Below, piece after piece: positions 43,050-51,517 of a stretch of DNA of 64,000 bases. Position numbers and translations under genes: made by a program. Origin of the DNA: Sphingobium sp. (GTDB lineage: Bacteria > Pseudomonadota > Alphaproteobacteria > Sphingomonadales > Sphingomonadaceae). The notes beneath the pieces are model-generated. The model had not been told where the DNA came from. It did not search any database and worked only from the letters and a program-made list of their open reading frames with translations. The stretch lies in assembly GCA_035196065.1 (NCBI GenBank), contig CP136575.1, forward strand, positions 1,579,001 through 1,643,000. The letters are read 5' to 3'. Each line of letters begins with the position of its first letter. Within the stretch, counting starts at the first letter, position 1.

Positions 43050-44617
43050 TGCGTAAACGCTCGATCGGCCTCGCGATCGCCGCAGCGCTCCTAATCGCAG
43101 GCGCTGGCTTTTGGACCAACGCCAATCGCGAAATCGGGATGGCGCGGCCGATTGTCGGGGCTGCATCGGGGGGCATAGTGCGTGACGACACTTTTGTGCC
43201 CGCACCGGTTGAGGGCCAACTTAACACCAATCCTTTTCTGGCCGCCGATGCCAATGGCACAATGCACGGCGACGGTAGCCAATCGGATACGCATCTCGCC
43301 GACGGTCCCTTTGCAGGCGCGCTTGAAGTGCGCAGCCGCCGGTCGGGCAATGGACTGCCGCGGCAATGCTCTACCTTTGTTTATCGCAGCGATGGCAAGC
43401 CGGTGGTGATGTGCGGCGGCCTTTCGGGCTTCCGCATGGTACTGCTCGATCCAGATACACTTGATGCGCTTGCCCATTTCGATCTGCCGGTCCGCCCCAG
43501 TTCGTTCGAAGCTTTTGTGAAGCGCGACATGGGTATCATGATGAACGACAGTTCGGGCGGCGCCTATATGTTCCTCGACAATCGCGACCGGCTTGTCTTT
43601 GCGAACAGCCAGTGGGTCGTGCAGCGGCTGGTCGCCGAAGAACGCGACGGGAAATGGAGCTTCCGGGTCGAACGCGAGTGGGATTTGAAACCCTATGTGC
43701 CGAACGACTGTTTCAACTGGAACAATTGGTCGACCGATAGTGAATGCGACAAGATCACGACCGTGATGCCCGATCATCAAGGGCGTTATTGGTGGACGAC
43801 GCGCAACGGACGGCTGGGTACGCTCGATTCCGAAAGCGGTGCGGTCAAAGTGCACAAATTGGCAGGCGAGGAAATTCAGAACGCGCTCGCGATGGATGCG
43901 CGCGCGGTCTACGTTCTTTCCGACCATGCGCAATATGCCTTCACCGCCGATGGCGCGGGCAAGCCGGTGCAACTCTGGCGGACGCCCTATGATCGCGGGA
44001 CAAAACGCAAGATAGGTTCGATCAACCAGGGAAGCGGAACCACGCCGACATTATTGGGTGACCAATGGATCACCTTTGCCGATAATGCCGATGGGCGGAT
44101 CAACATCGTCGTCCTGCGGCGCAGCGATGGCAGCCGCATCTGCGCCGTTCCGGTGTTCCGTGATGGGGCGAGCGCCACGGACAACAGCATGATTGGTTGG
44201 GGGCGTTCGATAATCCTTGAAAATAATGCCGGCTTCAAAAGCGCGCATGAACAAAAGGACTGGAATGCCATTGCAGGCGGTGTGGTGCGGGTCGATGTGC
44301 GCGCCGATGAAAGTGGGTGCGACACGATCTGGAACGCGCCGCTCAAATCGCCATCGGTGGTGCCCAAGCTGTCCGCGGCCAGCGGTATCGCCTATTTTTA
44401 TAGCTTTGATCTGGCACGGGATGCGGACGGCAAGCAGGTGCAGGACTGGTCGATTGTCGGCCTTGATTTCCGAACCGGCAGGCAGGTAATCAAGATACCG
44501 ACCGGGCGCGGCAGGCCGTTCGACAATAATTGGGCGTCAATGTCGATCGCGCCCAATGGCGATTTCTATGCCGGCATGACCGGCGGACTGGTTCAGGTGC
44601 GGCGCAAGCGGCCCTGA
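43049..44617 (+). CDS. Large exported or membrane-anchored protein of unknown function
   Basis: A 522-residue protein that I cannot assign to a family. It begins with a basic and then hydrophobic segment (MRKRSIGLAIAAALLIAGAGFW), so it is secreted to the periplasm or anchored by one helix. The body is rich in Asp, Gly and Trp with repeated strands such as RFVFANSQWVVQRL-like and TLDSESGAVKVHKL, compatible with a beta-propeller. Cysteines near CNW- and DSECDK-type spots could form disulfides. Coupled by TGATG to the SnoaL gene. A periplasmic steroid-binding or oxidising role is possible but unsupported. Confidence 0.75.
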   Translation: MRKRSIGLAIAAALLIAGAGFWTNANREIGMARPIVGAASGGIVRDDTFVPAPVEGQLNTNPFLAADANGTMHGDGSQSDTHLADGPFAGALEVRSRRSGNGLPRQCSTFVYRSDGKPVVMCGGLSGFRMVLLDPDTLDALAHFDLPVRPSSFEAFVKRDMGIMMNDSSGGAYMFLDNRDRLVFANSQWVVQRLVAEERDGKWSFRVEREWDLKPYVPNDCFNWNNWSTDSECDKITTVMPDHQGRYWWTTRNGRLGTLDSESGAVKVHKLAGEEIQNALAMDARAVYVLSDHAQYAFTADGAGKPVQLWRTPYDRGTKRKIGSINQGSGTTPTLLGDQWITFADNADGRINIVVLRRSDGSRICAVPVFRDGASATDNSMIGWGRSIILENNAGFKSAHEQKDWNAIAGGVVRVDVRADESGCDTIWNAPLKSPSVVPKLSAASGIAYFYSFDLARDADGKQVQDWSIVGLDFRTGRQVIKIPTGRGRPFDNNWASMSIAPNGDFYAGMTGGLVQVRRKRP

Positions 44618-44620
44618 CCG

Positions 44621-45433
44621 TCAAAAGAAATAGCTGGCACCATTTGCGACCAACACCGACCCGTTGACGAAGCTCGCATCGTCGGATGCAAGATAAGCAA
44701 CGGCAGCCGCGATTTCCGACGGATCGGCCATGCGGCCCAACGGAATGCTTGCCTCCATCGACTTGATCCAATCATCCGGAATGCCGGCCATGACAGGCGT
44801 GTTGGTGGGACCGGGGGCGACGGCGTTCACGCGGATCTTGCGCGGGGCAAGCTCGCGCGACAATTGCCGCGTCAAACCGATAATCGCAGCTTTTGAGGCG
44901 CAATAATGCGGTGATCCTTCGCCCGATTGGGCGCTTGTTGAACTGATGTTGATGATCGCACCGGGATTGCCATCCTTTGCCAGCACGCGGACAAATTCGC
45001 GCGCAAGGCGAAAGGCGCCGCCGACATTGACTTCCATCACCCCGGCCCAGCCGCGGTCTTCCATATAGATCAACTGGTCGACGATTATTGCCGATTGGCC
45101 ATCCTTGGCGAGTTCCGCATTGCGCTCGGCCATGGCTCCATAAAATTGTTCGGACCCATCGCCCTCGGCGGCACCGATGCCGGCATTGGCGACGGCGATA
45201 TCGAGCCGGCCGAAGGCCTTGCGCGCCTCGCGCACGGCGCTGGCGACCGATTCAGCATTAGTGACGTCACAACGAAGCGCCAGTGCGCCGCCGCTCTGTT
45301 GTGCGTCCGCGAGGTTGAGGTCGAGCGCGGCAACCTGGGCCCCTTCGGCAGTTAGCCGCTGGACGATGGCTCTGCCGATCCCTCTGCCTGCGCCGGTGAC
45401 GACCGCGCCTTGCCCCTGGAACCGCCCGCTCAT
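44621..45433 (-). CDS. SDR with inserted loop
   Basis: A 270-residue SDR: TGAGRGIGRAIV, ANAGIG, NISSTSAQSGEGSPHYCASKAAI (Ser, Tyr-x3-Lys) and GSVLVANGASYFF at the C-terminus. About 20 residues (EGDGSEQFYGAMAERNAELA) are inserted after the ANAG motif, where SDRs shape the substrate pocket. The conserved Asp after beta-2 (AALDLN) indicates NAD. Last gene of a five-gene minus operon with KstD; a steroid hydroxyl dehydrogenase is likely. Confidence 0.87.
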   Translation of the reverse strand: MSGRFQGQGAVVTGAGRGIGRAIVQRLTAEGAQVAALDLNLADAQQSGGALALRCDVTNAESVASAVREARKAFGRLDIAVANAGIGAAEGDGSEQFYGAMAERNAELAKDGQSAIIVDQLIYMEDRGWAGVMEVNVGGAFRLAREFVRVLAKDGNPGAIINISSTSAQSGEGSPHYCASKAAIIGLTRQLSRELAPRKIRVNAVAPGPTNTPVMAGIPDDWIKSMEASIPLGRMADPSEIAAAVAYLASDDASFVNGSVLVANGASYFF

Positions 45434-47121
45434 TCATTCGCTCCGGTCATGTGCCGCGCCGCTATATAGCCAAAGGTGAGTGCAGGGCCGATTGTCACGC
45501 CTGCGCCCGGATAGCTTTCGCCCATTGCCGATGCTGCATTGTTGCCCACTGCGTAAAGCCCGGGGATCGGCTTTCCATTGGTACCGATGACCTGAGCCTT
45601 GTCATTGGTTTTCAGGCCACCATTGGTGCCGATATCGCCCGGATACATCGGCATTGCGTAAAACGGGCCTTTGGCGATCGGGCGCAGACAGGGATTTGGC
45701 GTCACGGATGGGTCGCCATACATTTTGTCATAGGTGGCCTCGCCGCGTTGGAAATCGGGGTCCTCACCCTTGGCCGCATATTCATTGTAGCGCGAAACGG
45801 TTGCCGCCAGCCGCGCCGGATCGACACCCATATCGGCGGCCAGTTCTTCGATTGTATTGCCCTTTTTCATGATGGAGCGGACTTCGCCGCGTTGCAGCCA
45901 ATCGGGCATCAAGGGAAGCAAGGGGCCAACCGGATATTTGTGGCGATAGACATGGTCGAACACAAACCATGTCGGGCTGGCGTCGCCATGCTCGGCCTGG
46001 CGTCGGGCCATTTTCTGCCCGACGATATGATAGGACGCCGCCTCGTTCAGATAGCGTTCGCCTTTTTGATTGACCATCATGCAGCCCGGCAACGCGCGTT
46101 CGATTGTGCACAGACGTCCGCGATCTTCGCCCGGAACATAAAAGACCGGTGCTGCCCAGGCCGAGTGCATATTCATCGTTTCGGCGCCCACCGCAGTTCC
46201 GGCGCGGATGCTGTCGCCAGTGTTGCCCGCAATGCCGCCGGAATAAATGGCATTTTTATACAGCGGCGCGCTGGCATCGCGCATTTCCTGGTTCTTGTCG
46301 AAACCGCCGGCGGCGAGCACCACGCCCTTGCGCGTGCGGATCCGCATTTCTTTGCCTGCGTGCCGGATGATCGCTCCGGTGACCTTGCCCTTTTCGCTGA
46401 CCAGATCGACCAGCGGACTGTTGAGCCAGACGGGAACATTGCGTTGGTTGAGTGCAAGGCGCAGCCCACCAAGCAGGGCATTGCCTAGCGTCAACCGGCG
46501 ATCCTTCCGGCTCTTGAAGCGGAAGGGCAGATCGAACCAATAACGGGCGAGACTTTTGGTCAGATGCCACCACCAGCCCGGCGCGCGAAACAGGATGATA
46601 TAGGTTTCGTCAAAATGCCAATTGAGATAGCCGAAAAGGCTGGCTGCAGGTGAGGCAAACCGTAGCGTTTCGACATCCTTGCCCAACTTGCGTCCGTCAA
46701 TCGGCAGCGGCATGTGCGTGCGATACCCCTGCGGCGATCCGCCCGGTTCCTCCGCATGATAATCAGGATAAGGGAACGCCTGATAATCGAGTTCGGTGTT
46801 GGAACTGACCCAGCGCAGCATTGGCGCAGCATTTTCGACATAAGATCGGATATTCGCATCCGGCACATTGTCAGCAGATAGCTTGCGCACATATTTGAAG
46901 GCATCGTCGACTTTGTCATCAAAGCCTGCCGCACGTGCCTGATCGCTGGCGGGAATCCAGATGCCGGCCCCTGATGTTGCCGACGTGCCGCCCCACAAGG
47001 CTTCTTTTTCAATGATAAGGACATCAGCCCTATTGTCAGCCGCAACCAGCGCCGCAAGCAACCCGCCTGCGCCCGAACCGACCACCAGTGTGTCGATTTC
47101 CTTATCCCATTTGTCGGTCAT
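45430..47121 (-). CDS. kstD: 3-Ketosteroid dehydrogenase (KstD family)
   Basis: A 563-residue FAD enzyme with GSGAGGLLAALVAADN, GGTSATSGAGIWIP, KGVVLAAGGFDKNQEMR, the catalytic-loop PFYAMPMYPGDIGTNGGLKTN and the KstD-typical ending GESYPGAGVTIGPALTFGYIAARH. Members introduce Delta1 or Delta4 double bonds into ring A of 3-ketosteroids. Length equals classical KstD. The sequence alone does not separate Delta1- from Delta4(5alpha or 5beta)-dehydrogenases. It overlaps SDR genes on both sides by ATGA. Confidence 0.87.
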   Translation of the reverse strand: MTDKWDKEIDTLVVGSGAGGLLAALVAADNRADVLIIEKEALWGGTSATSGAGIWIPASDQARAAGFDDKVDDAFKYVRKLSADNVPDANIRSYVENAAPMLRWVSSNTELDYQAFPYPDYHAEEPGGSPQGYRTHMPLPIDGRKLGKDVETLRFASPAASLFGYLNWHFDETYIILFRAPGWWWHLTKSLARYWFDLPFRFKSRKDRRLTLGNALLGGLRLALNQRNVPVWLNSPLVDLVSEKGKVTGAIIRHAGKEMRIRTRKGVVLAAGGFDKNQEMRDASAPLYKNAIYSGGIAGNTGDSIRAGTAVGAETMNMHSAWAAPVFYVPGEDRGRLCTIERALPGCMMVNQKGERYLNEAASYHIVGQKMARRQAEHGDASPTWFVFDHVYRHKYPVGPLLPLMPDWLQRGEVRSIMKKGNTIEELAADMGVDPARLAATVSRYNEYAAKGEDPDFQRGEATYDKMYGDPSVTPNPCLRPIAKGPFYAMPMYPGDIGTNGGLKTNDKAQVIGTNGKPIPGLYAVGNNAASAMGESYPGAGVTIGPALTFGYIAARHMTGANE

Positions 47122-47915
47122 TTTTCTTCGCCTGTCTGGTAAAAAGAGGGTGGCTTTCGGGCCGTTATCGTTGCGTTGCGCGCCGCGAAGGCTTCGTCAA
47201 GCGCATCGGGTTGCGGGATGATCCAATAATCGCCCCGTTCAATTGCGTCGAATACAAGCGGCGCGAATGCGTCCGCTGTCATGCCATTGGCGTCGAGCAT
47301 AGCCGTCATTGCGGAATGGAAATCCCGCGACGAAGCATCAGGCTGTTCCCGGAAAATTTCACTTTTCACCGGTCCCGGCGCAAGCAGCGATACCCCTATC
47401 GGGCTGCCCAGCATGGCCAGTTCGCCGGCCAGAGACTCTGTCAACGCGACAACGGCAAATTTGGTAGCGGAATAGGGTGCCATAAAGGGGGAGGGTAGAA
47501 AGCCGCCAACCGAGGCCGTATTGATGATCCGTGCAGGCCGGCCTGCTGCGATCAGGCGGGGAACAAATGCGCGCAGGCCGTTCACTATGCCGCCGATGTT
47601 GACGTCCAGCGATGCTTGCCACCGTTCAGCCGGGATTTCCCAGCTTAGCCCCGTGGAGAGCACTCCGGCATTGTTGAAGACCATGTCGACATTGCCATGG
47701 GCATCATAAGCGGCGACAGCCAGAGCCTCGACCGACGCCGCATCGGCAACGTCGGTCGGAATGGCGAGGGCGGCCTCGCCCAGTTCAGTCGCAACTGCGT
47801 TCAGCGCGGCTGCATCGCGGTCTGCTAGAACGACCTTCATCCCCCGACGCACAGCTTCGCGCGCAAGGCCTGCGCCTATGCCGCTGGCTGCACCGGTGAT
47901 GACAGCAACGCTCAT
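47118..47915 (-). CDS. SDR dehydrogenase
   Basis: A 265-residue classical SDR: MSVAVITGAASGIGAGLAREAV, FNNAG, NTASVGGFLPSPFMAPYSATKFAV. A long C-terminal segment (DAIERGDYWIIPQPDALDEAFAARNATI) resembles that of DHRS-like or FabG-unrelated SDRs acting on bulky substrates. D36 (VLADRD) suggests NAD. Upstream neighbour of kstD in the same operon. Confidence 0.87.
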   Translation of the reverse strand: MSVAVITGAASGIGAGLAREAVRRGMKVVLADRDAAALNAVATELGEAALAIPTDVADAASVEALAVAAYDAHGNVDMVFNNAGVLSTGLSWEIPAERWQASLDVNIGGIVNGLRAFVPRLIAAGRPARIINTASVGGFLPSPFMAPYSATKFAVVALTESLAGELAMLGSPIGVSLLAPGPVKSEIFREQPDASSRDFHSAMTAMLDANGMTADAFAPLVFDAIERGDYWIIPQPDALDEAFAARNATITARKPPSFYQTGEEK

Positions 47916-47933
47916 GGATTGGCGAAGACCATG

Positions 47934-48704
47934 TCAGGACGGCAGGTAAAGCTGCGCTGCTTTGCCGCCATCTACTGGAAGCGCGACGCCGGTGACATAG
48001 CTCGCCGCGTCGGACAGCAAAAAGACAATCGCCTCTGCCAATTCATGCGGTTCGCCGCCGCGCTGCATCGGGATGGCGCCTGCCGTTTTCGCGGCTGTTT
48101 CGGGGGCCTTGGTCGCCCAGTCTTCGGTTGCCGGTGTCATCACCTGGCCGGGCACGATGACGTTCACGCGCACGTTCGAGGACGCGGCCTCCATCGCGGC
48201 AACCGCACTGAACTGGATCAATGCAGCCTTGGATGCTGAATAGCTGGACATATAGGGTGCCGCGCGGATTGCCGTGGTCGAGGCGATGTTGACGATCGAG
48301 CCTGACTTTTGCGGGACCATGATGCGCATGGCGGCGCGTGTTCCAGTGAATACCGCCTCTGCATTGACGGCAAAATCTTTGCGCCAATGATCCATCGTCA
48401 AATGCTGGATGGGGGCATAATGCACTGACATCGCATTGTTGACCAACATGTCCAGTCGGCCATGGCGCTTGGCCACATCCTCGACCAGCGCGTTGAAAGC
48501 CAGTTCGTCCGACACGTCGAGTTGGTGGGCCTCGACACTGCCATGCTCGGCGATCTCGATGCGAGCCGATTCCAGCTTTTCGGGGCGGCGGGCGCAAATC
48601 ACGACATGCGCGCCCCGGCTTGCAAGCAGCTTTGCCGTAGCCAAGCCGATACCGTCGCTGCCACCCGTGATGATTGCGACCTTGCCGGCCATATCCTTGC
48701 TCAT
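47934..48704 (-). CDS. SDR dehydrogenase
   Basis: A 256-residue SDR: MSKDMAGKVAIITGGSDGIGLATA, VVICARR (no acidic residue after beta-2, so NADP is likely), VNNAMS in place of NNAG, IASTTAIRAAPYMSSYSASKAAL and SYVTGVALPVDGG. ATG 48704 overlaps the OYE stop as ATGA, so the long open stretch upstream is not part of it. Co-transcribed with OYE and kstD. Confidence 0.87.
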   Translation of the reverse strand: MSKDMAGKVAIITGGSDGIGLATAKLLASRGAHVVICARRPEKLESARIEIAEHGSVEAHQLDVSDELAFNALVEDVAKRHGRLDMLVNNAMSVHYAPIQHLTMDHWRKDFAVNAEAVFTGTRAAMRIMVPQKSGSIVNIASTTAIRAAPYMSSYSASKAALIQFSAVAAMEAASSNVRVNVIVPGQVMTPATEDWATKAPETAAKTAGAIPMQRGGEPHELAEAIVFLLSDAASYVTGVALPVDGGKAAQLYLPS

Positions 48705-49942
48705 GCTGCTGCTCCTGCCTTTACGAAGTTGAGTTTGGCGTCGCTGGCCTTGCCTTCGACGCAGAAAGTGCCGTTGGGGGTGTACATCATAGTCACGCAA
48801 CGGTTGCATGCGGTGCAGGCCGATTTGGCGACTTCGCCTGATTGCAGCTTGTTGACGAAGCCCGGATCGAACACGAGGGCGCGGCCGAGTGCGATGCACT
48901 CAAACCCGTCAGTCATGGCCTGCTGCGCGCCGTCAAGTGACTGCACGCCGCCCAGATAGGCCAGCGGCATGTCGACTGACGCACGCACCTTCAGCGCCAG
49001 TTCGCGCAGATAATTTTCGCGGAATACGACATTTTTCGGTTCAGTCAGCGATTGCAGCCACATGCCTAGCGCGATGATCGGGTTGCCCACCGTGCCGCGA
49101 TTGGATTGTGGAAAGGATGATCCGAACATCGCGGTGATTGATTCCACGTTGAGGCCGTTTGACAGCACCGCCAGATGCGCGCCGTCGGCCTCAATCGCCT
49201 TGGCGATGGCCACGCCGTCTTCGATGCTGTTACCCTTGCCGCCATCGGTCATCGAATATTTGACGATAACCGCCATATCTTTGCCAACGGCGTCGAGCAC
49301 ACGGCCAAGGACTTCGCGGGGGAATTTAAGGCGCTTTTCGATGGTGCCGCCATAAGCGTCCCAGCGCTTGTTATAGATTTTCGACAGGAATTGGCTGAGC
49401 AGATAGCCATGGCCCATATGCAGTTCGATGGCGTCAAAACCCGCTTCGCGGGCCTGTTTTGCGGCAGCGACAAATTCATGGGTCATCGCGTCCATGTCGT
49501 CACGGTTCATTTTCTTTTTGAACCAGCGACGCGACATCACTCCTACCTTGTTGAAGCCGCCGCTTGAGGAGAGGGGACGCGAGGTTTTCAACGTTTCATG
49601 GTCAAGGAAGGTGAAGCTGCCTGCATGGGTGATCTGTGCCGACGCTGCGCCGCCATGGCGGTGGACAGCATCGGTCAGTGCGCGAAAATCGGGAAGCGAA
49701 TTCGCGTCGAGAACTGCCTGATCGACAAAGGTGCGGCCATCCATTGATGTCGCGCAATAGGCCACGGTGGACAGTGCCGCTCCGCCTTCGGAAACCCGTT
49801 CGTGGAACTGGGCGAGGCCCTTTGAAACGATGCCGCCCTTGGCCATGCCCTCATTAGTCGCCGACTTGATGAAGCGGTTACGCAACGTGATCGGGCCGAT
49901 GTTCACCGGACTGAACGGTGAAGCCGCGGATGTCGATTGCAC
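48701..49942 (-). CDS. OYE-family reductase, BaiCD/DCR-like barrel without the C-terminal NAD domain
   Basis: A 413-residue FMN barrel protein with the active-site pair H175/H178 and Y180 (ELHMGHGYLLSQFLSKIYNKR). Four cysteines C376, C379, C382 and C394 lie after the barrel in a Cx2Cx2Cx11C pattern, reminiscent of the [4Fe-4S] site of 2,4-dienoyl-CoA reductase and BaiCD/BaiH. Those proteins continue for another 230 or so residues with an FAD/NAD domain, which is missing here. It would reduce a conjugated C=C, perhaps Delta4 or Delta6 of a steroid (inference). First gene of a five-gene minus operon behind operator O5. Confidence 0.82.
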   Translation of the reverse strand: MQSTSAASPFSPVNIGPITLRNRFIKSATNEGMAKGGIVSKGLAQFHERVSEGGAALSTVAYCATSMDGRTFVDQAVLDANSLPDFRALTDAVHRHGGAASAQITHAGSFTFLDHETLKTSRPLSSSGGFNKVGVMSRRWFKKKMNRDDMDAMTHEFVAAAKQAREAGFDAIELHMGHGYLLSQFLSKIYNKRWDAYGGTIEKRLKFPREVLGRVLDAVGKDMAVIVKYSMTDGGKGNSIEDGVAIAKAIEADGAHLAVLSNGLNVESITAMFGSSFPQSNRGTVGNPIIALGMWLQSLTEPKNVVFRENYLRELALKVRASVDMPLAYLGGVQSLDGAQQAMTDGFECIALGRALVFDPGFVNKLQSGEVAKSACTACNRCVTMMYTPNGTFCVEGKASDAKLNFVKAGAAA

Positions 49943-49997
49943 TTTTTAACTCCCCTTGGTTTAACGCATTTGACGTTTTGTGTAGCAATTTGTCAAC

Positions 49998-50035
49998 GCC
50001 ATGCGTAAAAAACAGTCGAATAAATTACGAAAATT
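49998..50035. promoter_or_regulatory. Operator O5 between the OYE/kstD and SDR/AtuA operons
   Basis: GCCATGCGTAA (49998-50008), 16 bases, TTACGAAAATT (50025-50035); 8 and 9 of 11 matches to the O1 arms. It ends 15 bases before the SDR start at 50051 and begins 55 bases before the OYE start. Confidence 0.7.
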
Positions 50036-50050
50036 GCGGATGAGGACGAT

Positions 50051-50812
50051 ATGGTGCAGCTTTCCGGCAAAATAGCATTGATCACGGGTGCGGGGCAGGG
50101 GGTCGGCCAGGGTATCGCGCTTGCCATGGCGGCGGCTGGCGCAACCGTCCTTGTCACCGGACGCACCTTTGAAAAGCTGGAAAAGACAGTGGCGATGATC
50201 GTCGAGCGGGGCGGTGTCGGCCATGCAATGACATGCAATGTGAAATCTGCCGACGATCTGGCGCACATCGTTGCCGAGGCACAAGAGCGGTTCGGCGGCA
50301 TAGACATCTTGGTCAATAATGCGCAGGAAGTGCCCAACGGCCCGTTGCTTGACGTGACTGACGAAGCTTTTCTTGCCGGTTTTGAATCGGGGCCGCTCGC
50401 CTCTTTCCGGCTGATGAAGCTGGTGCAGCCGATTATGAAGGCGCGGGGCGGCGGGACGATTTTCAATCTCGCTTCGTCGGCGGGCATCCGCTGGGACATG
50501 TCGGGCTATGGTGCCTATGGCGCGGTGAAGCAGGCTACCCGCGTGCTGACCCGTGCTGGCGCGGCCGAATGGGGGCGTGATAATATTCGCGTGCTGACCA
50601 TTGCGCCGCACGCGGAATCGCCGGGGCTGAAATGGTGGGTCGCAAATAATCCGGAAGAGGCGAAGGCCTTTTTCAAAACCATCCCGCTCGGTCGCATCGG
50701 CCGGTTGGAGGAAGATATCGGCCAGGCGGTTGTCGCGCTGTGCGCCCCGGAAATGGGCTATCTGACCGGCACGACCATTCCGCTTGACGGTGGGCAGGCG
50801 AATTTCGACTGA
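50051..50812 (+). CDS. SDR dehydrogenase
   Basis: A 253-residue SDR with TGAGQGVGQGIA, VNNAQE in place of NNAG, FNLASSAGIRWDMSGYGAYGAVKQA (Ser and Tyr-x3-Lys) and TGTTIPLDGGQANFD. Arg after beta-2 (VTGRT) points to NADP. First gene of a three-gene plus operon behind O5; its partners are EthD-like and AtuA-like proteins of unknown chemistry. Confidence 0.87.
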   Translation: MVQLSGKIALITGAGQGVGQGIALAMAAAGATVLVTGRTFEKLEKTVAMIVERGGVGHAMTCNVKSADDLAHIVAEAQERFGGIDILVNNAQEVPNGPLLDVTDEAFLAGFESGPLASFRLMKLVQPIMKARGGGTIFNLASSAGIRWDMSGYGAYGAVKQATRVLTRAGAAEWGRDNIRVLTIAPHAESPGLKWWVANNPEEAKAFFKTIPLGRIGRLEEDIGQAVVALCAPEMGYLTGTTIPLDGGQANFD

Positions 50813-50824
50813 GGATGTCAACGG

Positions 50825-51517
50825 ATGGAAAAGGTTATTGCTGCCCTTTGGGGTGTTGAGAATGAAGCGCTGCTGGCAAGGCTGCCGGTGGCACTGCAGG
50901 ACGCCGGGGCAAGCAAAGTCCGGATCAATATCCGCGATGCGGCGGTCGACGCGGGCGCAGGTCTGATCCAGACATGGCAGGATCCCCAACAGCAGGCGGT
51001 GGTCCAATATTGGTTGCCCAGTGCCAATGCTCTGTTCCGGGCGAAGGCCGACGCAGCGATCGCGGCTCAATGTGAGCGCTTCCACGCCTGGCTCGTTGCT
51101 GAATCGACGATTATCCCCAATCGCGACCATCCGCCGGTTGCGGGAGATCGGACCTGGGGGTGGAGCCAAGCCAGTTTCATCAATTTCCGCGATGACCTGT
51201 CGCACGCCGATGCCGTCGCCGTCTGGCATTCGCATCACACAAGGGTTGCCATCGATACGCAGGCCAATTTCGAATATGTGCAAAATCTTGTCGTCAGGCC
51301 GTTGACCGAAGGTGCGCCGGAATATCATGCTTTTGTAGAGGAATGTTTCCCGATGGAAGCGCTCAGCGATCCTTTTGCCTTTTTCGATGCTGTTGGTGAT
51401 CCTGCAAAGTTCGAGGCCAATCTCAATGTGATGATGGACAGTTGCGGCCGCTTCATCCAGTTCGGGAAAATCGATATCATCCCTACCAGCCAATATGATT
51501 TCGCCCAAAATGACTGA
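50825..51517 (+). CDS. EthD-like dimeric alpha-beta barrel protein
   Basis: A 230-residue protein made of two ferredoxin-like halves. The second half matches the EthD pattern: DAVAVWHSHHTRVAIDTQANFEYVQNLVVRPLTEGAPEYHAFVEECFP...FFDAVGDPAKFEANLNVMMDS. EthD-type proteins include small heme-independent lyases, decarboxylases and proteins of unknown function. WHSHH could be a catalytic or metal site. Between an SDR and an AtuA-like gene, so it likely acts on the same intermediate. Function unknown. Confidence 0.7.
   Translation: MEKVIAALWGVENEALLARLPVALQDAGASKVRINIRDAAVDAGAGLIQTWQDPQQQAVVQYWLPSANALFRAKADAAIAAQCERFHAWLVAESTIIPNRDHPPVAGDRTWGWSQASFINFRDDLSHADAVAVWHSHHTRVAIDTQANFEYVQNLVVRPLTEGAPEYHAFVEECFPMEALSDPFAFFDAVGDPAKFEANLNVMMDSCGRFIQFGKIDIIPTSQYDFAQND

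Noticed and set aside
48705-48899. N-terminal extension of the SDR at 47934-48704
   Set aside because: It overlaps the OYE gene in another frame and is Arg/Gln-rich without SDR similarity; ATG 48704 with its ATGA overlap is the natural start.
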